From assembly GCA_937935205.1 (NCBI GenBank), contig CALGXU010000305.1, forward strand, positions 1 to 8,248: 8,248 nt of DNA, written 5' to 3'. This DNA is from an uncultured Rothia sp. (GTDB lineage Bacteria > Actinomycetota > Actinomycetes > Actinomycetales > Micrococcaceae). Shown piece after piece: positions 5,863-8,248 of the stretch; the first letter of the stretch is position 1, and the number at the start of each line of letters is the position of its first letter. The notes under the pieces are model-generated. The model was not told the origin of the DNA, did no database searches, and saw nothing but the letters and a program-made list of their open reading frames with translations. The translations under genes and the position numbers were made by a program.

Positions 5863-6873
5863 TTAGTCGTTGCTAAAGATGCTTGCCAGGTACATGAGAA
5901 CACGCAGGATCTCAACGTACAGCCAGACCAGAGAAGCGGTCAGGCCGAATGCAAGGCGCCAGGACTCACGCTCGGGCAGACCCGCCTCCACAGCCTCGGA
6001 GGTGGTGGTGAAGTCCAGCAGCAGAGAGTAGGTTGCCAGCGCAACAGCGAACAGACCAACCACCAGGCCCAGCGGGATACCACCGATAGAGAAGCTGTTC
6101 AGCGAGGAACCGAAGATACCCGCACCCAGGATCGAGATGAAGCCGTACGCCATGTAACCAATAGCGCCGATCATGAAGATCTTGTTGAGCTTAGGAGTTG
6201 CGCGCAGCTTGCCGTTCGCGAACAGAGCCAGGGTGGTACCTGCCACCACGAGGGTTGCCAGAACAGCCTGAATTGCCACACCGGGGTAGCGCATGTCCAC
6301 AACAGCAGACAGACCGCCGAGCAGCAGGCCTTCCATGAGTGCGTAGGTCATGACCAGGACCGGGGAAACCTTCTTCTTGAAGGAATTCACCAGACCCAGG
6401 ACCAGACCGCCAAGCATGCCCAGGAACATCAGCACCGGCATGAACCATGCAACAGCTGCACCGACAGCGACCAGGCCCAGGTTGATACCGGTCTTAACCA
6501 TGACATCGTTCATGGTCAGGCGCTCACCGGCGGGGATGGGCTCCGAGTAGGCGGGGGCTGCTGCGCCGTAGTCAGCCTCACCGTACGGCTGGCCGTACTG
6601 TGCCTGCTGACCGTACTGGGGCTGGCCATACTGCTGGCCGTAGGGCTGCTGACCATACTGCTGCTGACCGTAAGCATTCTGACCGTAGCCCTGCTGGTCA
6701 TACTGTTGACCGTACTGGCCGTACGACTGCTGACCGTACTGACCATAGGTCTGCTGCTGACCGTACTGTGCCTGCTGGTTGTTCTGCTGAGCCTGCGCGC
6801 CAAAACGGCCAAAACGAGAGTCACCCTGAGTGACATTCTTCGTCATTGAATTCAGAAGCGGGTTTCCCGCCAT
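5863..6873 (-). CDS. Bax inhibitor-1/YccA family membrane protein with Gln/Tyr/Gly-rich N-terminal domain
   Basis: Member of the BI-1/YccA (TMBIM-like) family. Bacterial homologues include the pH-sensitive calcium leak channel YetJ and the FtsH-interacting YccA; the role in actinobacteria is unsettled. The protein has 336 residues. Residues 1-26 begin MAGNPLLNSMTKN, as in related actinobacteria. Residues 27-103 are a low-complexity YGQ repeat domain (annotated separately). LTMNDVMVKTG at 119-129 starts the BI-1 core, which has about seven membrane segments (roughly 130-146, 148-163, 172-192, 199-219, 232-252, 264-285, 306-332). The final helices carry the usual LLLDF...WRLAFGL...WLYVEILR pattern, with Asp287. 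The second of two adjacent ATGs (6873) is chosen because AAGGAG then lies six bases upstream, against three for 6876. The gene has its own terminator and upstream control region. Confidence 0.9.
   Translation of the reverse strand: MAGNPLLNSMTKNVTQGDSRFGRFGAQAQQNNQQAQYGQQQTYGQYGQQSYGQYGQQYDQQGYGQNAYGQQQYGQQPYGQQYGQPQYGQQAQYGQPYGEADYGAAAPAYSEPIPAGERLTMNDVMVKTGINLGLVAVGAAVAWFMPVLMFLGMLGGLVLGLVNSFKKKVSPVLVMTYALMEGLLLGGLSAVVDMRYPGVAIQAVLATLVVAGTTLALFANGKLRATPKLNKIFMIGAIGYMAYGFISILGAGIFGSSLNSFSIGGIPLGLVVGLFAVALATYSLLLDFTTTSEAVEAGLPERESWRLAFGLTASLVWLYVEILRVLMYLASIFSND
6565..6795 (-). repeat. YGQ-repeat, prion-like low-complexity domain of the BI-1 protein
   Basis: Coding repeat for residues 27-103. 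It contains twelve copies of Tyr-Gly-Gln and 15 tyrosines at a spacing of three to six residues, with 31 glutamines between 27 and 95. Charged residues are nearly absent until Glu99. The DNA unit is close to TACGGTCAGCAG. Synonymous changes (TAC/TAT, GGT/GGC) interrupt it, so it is not a perfect microsatellite. Such composition predicts a disordered, cytoplasmic segment able to self-associate through tyrosine contacts. Confidence 0.9.
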
Positions 6874-6900
6874 CATGCTCTCCTTAAACGGGTACAAAAC

Positions 6901-6932
6901 TAATTCTGTTAATTCTATCGGATAGATTCTGT
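6901..6932 (-). promoter_or_regulatory. Possible -10 and operator upstream of the BI-1 gene
   Basis: A minus-strand TAGAAT (6912-6917) lies about 38 bases before the BI-1 start. It overlaps an inverted repeat TCTATC-G-GATAGA (6914-6926). The word ATTCTGT/ATTCTAT occurs three times (from 6903, 6912 and 6926). No good -35 is seen, so an activator-dependent or alternative-sigma promoter is possible. Further upstream is GCAAGG-N11-CCTTGC (6957-6979). Confidence 0.3.
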
Positions 6933-6991
6933 GCTCACGGGCGCTGTTCGTTACCAGCAAGGGCTTCTAGCAACCTTGCCAGAATATTTCA

Positions 6992-7032
6992 GGGCGGTGT
7001 TTACCTGAGGTTCACCCAGGTCCACACCGCCC
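6992..7032 (-). terminator. Hairpin downstream of the HAD phosphatase gene
   Basis: GGGCGGTGT (6992-7000) pairs with ACACCGCCC (7024-7032). After a 2x2 internal loop, ACCTG (7003-7007) pairs with CAGGT (7017-7021). It starts 38 bases after the HAD stop. The minus strand continues TGAAATATTC without a T-run. Probably a U-poor terminator separating the HAD and BI-1 genes. Confidence 0.6.
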
Positions 7033-7070
7033 CGCACGCAAACGCTTCTGCGCTCCTCTTTGTGAAGCAG

Positions 7071-7955
7071 CTATTGCGAAGCTTCCAAACGATCCAGAAG
7101 CTGCTCCAGATACTCCAGAACTGCCTGTTCCTCGTTCGAGCCGATTACCTCGTCAGCGGCATTTTGCACAACCTCCGGGGCGTTAGACATAGCAACACCC
7201 CAGCCCGCGTAGCGGAGCATCTCCATGTCGTTCTCACCGTCACCGAAGGCAAGAATACCCGCCGGATCAGCATCCAGACGCTCGCATAGGTCCTTCAGAC
7301 CGGTCGCCTTGTTAACGCCGGTACGCACCAGGTCGATAGCACCGAAGCCACTAACCATCGGGGTGACGGTCTGCGGAAGAGCCTCACGCAGGTATATGCT
7401 CAGCTGCTGCGTCTGCTTCGGCGGGGTCAGCAGCGGGAACTTAATGGGGGCACCCTCAAAATCTTCAATAGAGTCAACCATGACCGAGCCGGGGAAGAAG
7501 AACGCCGCAAAATCCTCCAGCGTGAGGGTTTCGGGGAGCTCCTGACCGGTGTCTTCAAAATAACCACGGATCATGTGCACAATCTGGTCACAGCGGTCCT
7601 TGGGCAGATAGATACCTTCGGTGGTGCAGACCAGCAAACCGATCTGGTCCAGCCCCTGCACAACCTCAATAATGCGCGGCACGTCCTCTTCCTCAAAGGG
7701 ATGCACGGCAAGCTGACCGCTCTCATCAGTAAGATATGCGCCGTTTTCAGCAATGTAGGTAAGACCTCGCCCTTCAAAGCCGCGCATATAGTCCTGCAGC
7801 TTGGCGTAGGTGTTTCCGCTCGCCACAACAAAGTGGATTCCCTGCGCCTGCAGTCGGGATAGGATGCGTGAGAAACGTTGGGTGTCGAAAGTTTTGGAGT
7901 CGGTGAGGAAGGTGCCGTCCATATCGACGGCAATGATGGAGGGCTTAGTCTGCAT
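7071..7955 (-). CDS. Cof-type HAD-superfamily hydrolase (sugar-phosphate-type phosphatase)
   Basis: Cytosolic magnesium-dependent phosphatase of the Cof/YidA-like HAD group (type IIB cap). Members act on sugar phosphates, phosphorylated cofactors or pyridoxal phosphate; the substrate here is not predictable. It has 294 residues. Motif I is VDMDGTFL (10-17), with nucleophile Asp11 and acid/base Asp13. Motif II is VVASGNT, with Ser46. Motif III is the Lys216 of VNKATGL. Motif IV is GDGENDMEML, with Asp239 and Asp243 for magnesium. The region between motifs II and III is the cap domain. All catalytic residues are present and the length is typical. The ATG at 7955 is chosen because AAAGG lies six bases upstream and MQTKPSIIAVDMDGT is the natural family start. 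The open frame to 8084 adds 43 residues unlike the family. It appears to be a single-gene unit. Confidence 0.93.
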   Translation of the reverse strand: MQTKPSIIAVDMDGTFLTDSKTFDTQRFSRILSRLQAQGIHFVVASGNTYAKLQDYMRGFEGRGLTYIAENGAYLTDESGQLAVHPFEEEDVPRIIEVVQGLDQIGLLVCTTEGIYLPKDRCDQIVHMIRGYFEDTGQELPETLTLEDFAAFFFPGSVMVDSIEDFEGAPIKFPLLTPPKQTQQLSIYLREALPQTVTPMVSGFGAIDLVRTGVNKATGLKDLCERLDADPAGILAFGDGENDMEMLRYAGWGVAMSNAPEVVQNAADEVIGSNEEQAVLEYLEQLLDRLEASQ

Positions 7956-8012
7956 ACTGTGCCTTTCTGACTCTGCTACCCCATTCAGGGGGGTGTGTCT
8001 GTGGCTGTGTCT

Positions 8013-8018
8013 CTTATA
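8013..8018 (-). promoter_or_regulatory. Candidate -10 element of the HAD gene
   Basis: The minus strand reads TATAAG, five of six matches to the vegetative -10, about 57 bases before the ATG at 7955. A TTGCTG that could act as -35 is 20 bases upstream, longer than ideal. The resulting leader contains a small CCCC-TGAAT-GGGG hairpin (7979-7991). Confidence 0.3.
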
Positions 8019-8094
8019 GGGTCTCACGTTTTTGAGCTCAGCAAGACGGTATGCGGGTGTTTTTTGAGTAGGGAGCACCGTCACAAAACGTCAT

Positions 8095-8144
8095 CTAAAA
8101 CCCCCATTTTTAGGGCGCAGGTCACTTTTTAGCCCCATTTTTAC
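8095..8144. repeat. T-rich repeats and inverted repeat in the HAD upstream region
   Basis: CTAAAA-N7-TTTTAG (8095-8113) is a perfect 6-bp inverted repeat. The word CAYTTTTTA-type occurs three times, at 8105-8112, 8123-8131 and 8136-8143; the first and third copies share CCCCATTTTTA. The composition is clearly more AT-rich than the flanking genes. This could be an UP-like element or a binding region for a nucleoid or regulatory protein. Confidence 0.4.
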
Positions 8145-8190
8145 TATTTTCTGCACTCTTTTTCCTCTACAAACTGAATTTGCTTGAAGT

Positions 8191-8202
8191 GTAAAACTTT
8201 AC
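8191..8202. promoter_or_regulatory. Palindrome GTAAA-AC-TTTAC within a possible promoter of the right-edge gene
   Basis: A 5-bp inverted repeat with a two-base centre. It lies between TTGAAG (8184-8189) and CAATCT (8207-8212), which stand 17 bases apart like -35 and -10 elements, though the -10 match is poor. A repressor site in the spacer is a reasonable guess. The word CTTGAAG also repeats at 8183-8189 and 8211-8217. Confidence 0.3.
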
Positions 8203-8219
8203 CTGTCAATCTTGAAGGC

Positions 8220-8248
8220 ATGAACAACGACACCATGAAATCCACCGG
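8220..8248 (+). CDS. Possible start of a rightward gene, truncated by window edge
   Basis: ATG at 8220 opens a frame reading MNNDTMKST before the window ends; a second in-frame ATG stands at 8235. Neither has a well-spaced Shine-Dalgarno: GAAGG at 8214-8218 is one base from the first and 16 from the second. If the promoter at 8184-8212 is real, transcription would begin at or next to 8220, giving a leaderless mRNA, a common mode in actinobacteria. With nine residues no product can be named. Confidence 0.3.

Noticed and set aside
6565..6795. CRISPR-like or satellite array
   Set aside because: The repeats are short, lack unique spacers and are in frame within a coding sequence, so they encode protein repeats.
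6516..6836. Ser/Thr/Val-rich alternative frame across the YGQ tract
   Set aside because: A repetitive shadow: any frame through the repeated codons stays open. Only the BI-1 frame continues into a membrane domain.

Overview
The window looks like chromosomal DNA of a mycothiol-making actinobacterium with moderately high GC, most likely a Micrococcaceae such as Rothia. Three things point there: a mycothiol S-conjugate amidase (Mca), a short-chain cis-prenyltransferase resembling Rv1086 of Mycobacterium tuberculosis, and the closeness of greA, mca and that prenyltransferase, an order also known around Rv1080c-Rv1086. The genus is an inference. Mca itself is good evidence for Actinobacteria.

Layout, left to right. 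1-631 (minus) is the N-terminal 210 codons of a cis-prenyltransferase that runs off the left edge. 632-928 is a gene-free gap with two strong hairpins behind mca. 929-1900 (minus) is mca. 1901-2340 is the divergent control region of mca and greA, with a good promoter candidate and three 10-bp phased repeats. 2341-2838 (plus) is greA, separated from the convergent ilvA by a textbook bidirectional terminator at 2875-2922. 2999-4252 (minus) is ilvA with an ACT domain. 4463-5689 (minus) is an AI-2E family membrane protein. 5863-6873 (minus) is a Bax inhibitor-1/YccA family membrane protein with a remarkable Gln/Tyr/Gly-rich N-terminal domain. 7071-7955 (minus) is a Cof-type HAD phosphatase. 7956-8219 is an AT-rich divergent intergenic region with several repeats. 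A possible plus-strand gene begins at 8220 and leaves the window.

Almost every gene has its own hairpin behind it and a sizeable upstream gap, so these appear to be single-gene transcription units rather than one operon. Most are housekeeping: isoprenoid synthesis, thiol detoxification, transcript-cleavage, isoleucine synthesis, membrane proteins and a sugar-phosphate-type phosphatase. I see no phage, insertion sequence, CRISPR, toxin-antitoxin or defence genes, and no tRNA or rRNA. No wholly new system is evident. The most unusual item is the prion-like YGQ-repeat domain on the BI-1 protein. The repeat- and palindrome-rich leaders of greA, the AI-2E gene, the BI-1 gene and the gene at the right edge come next.
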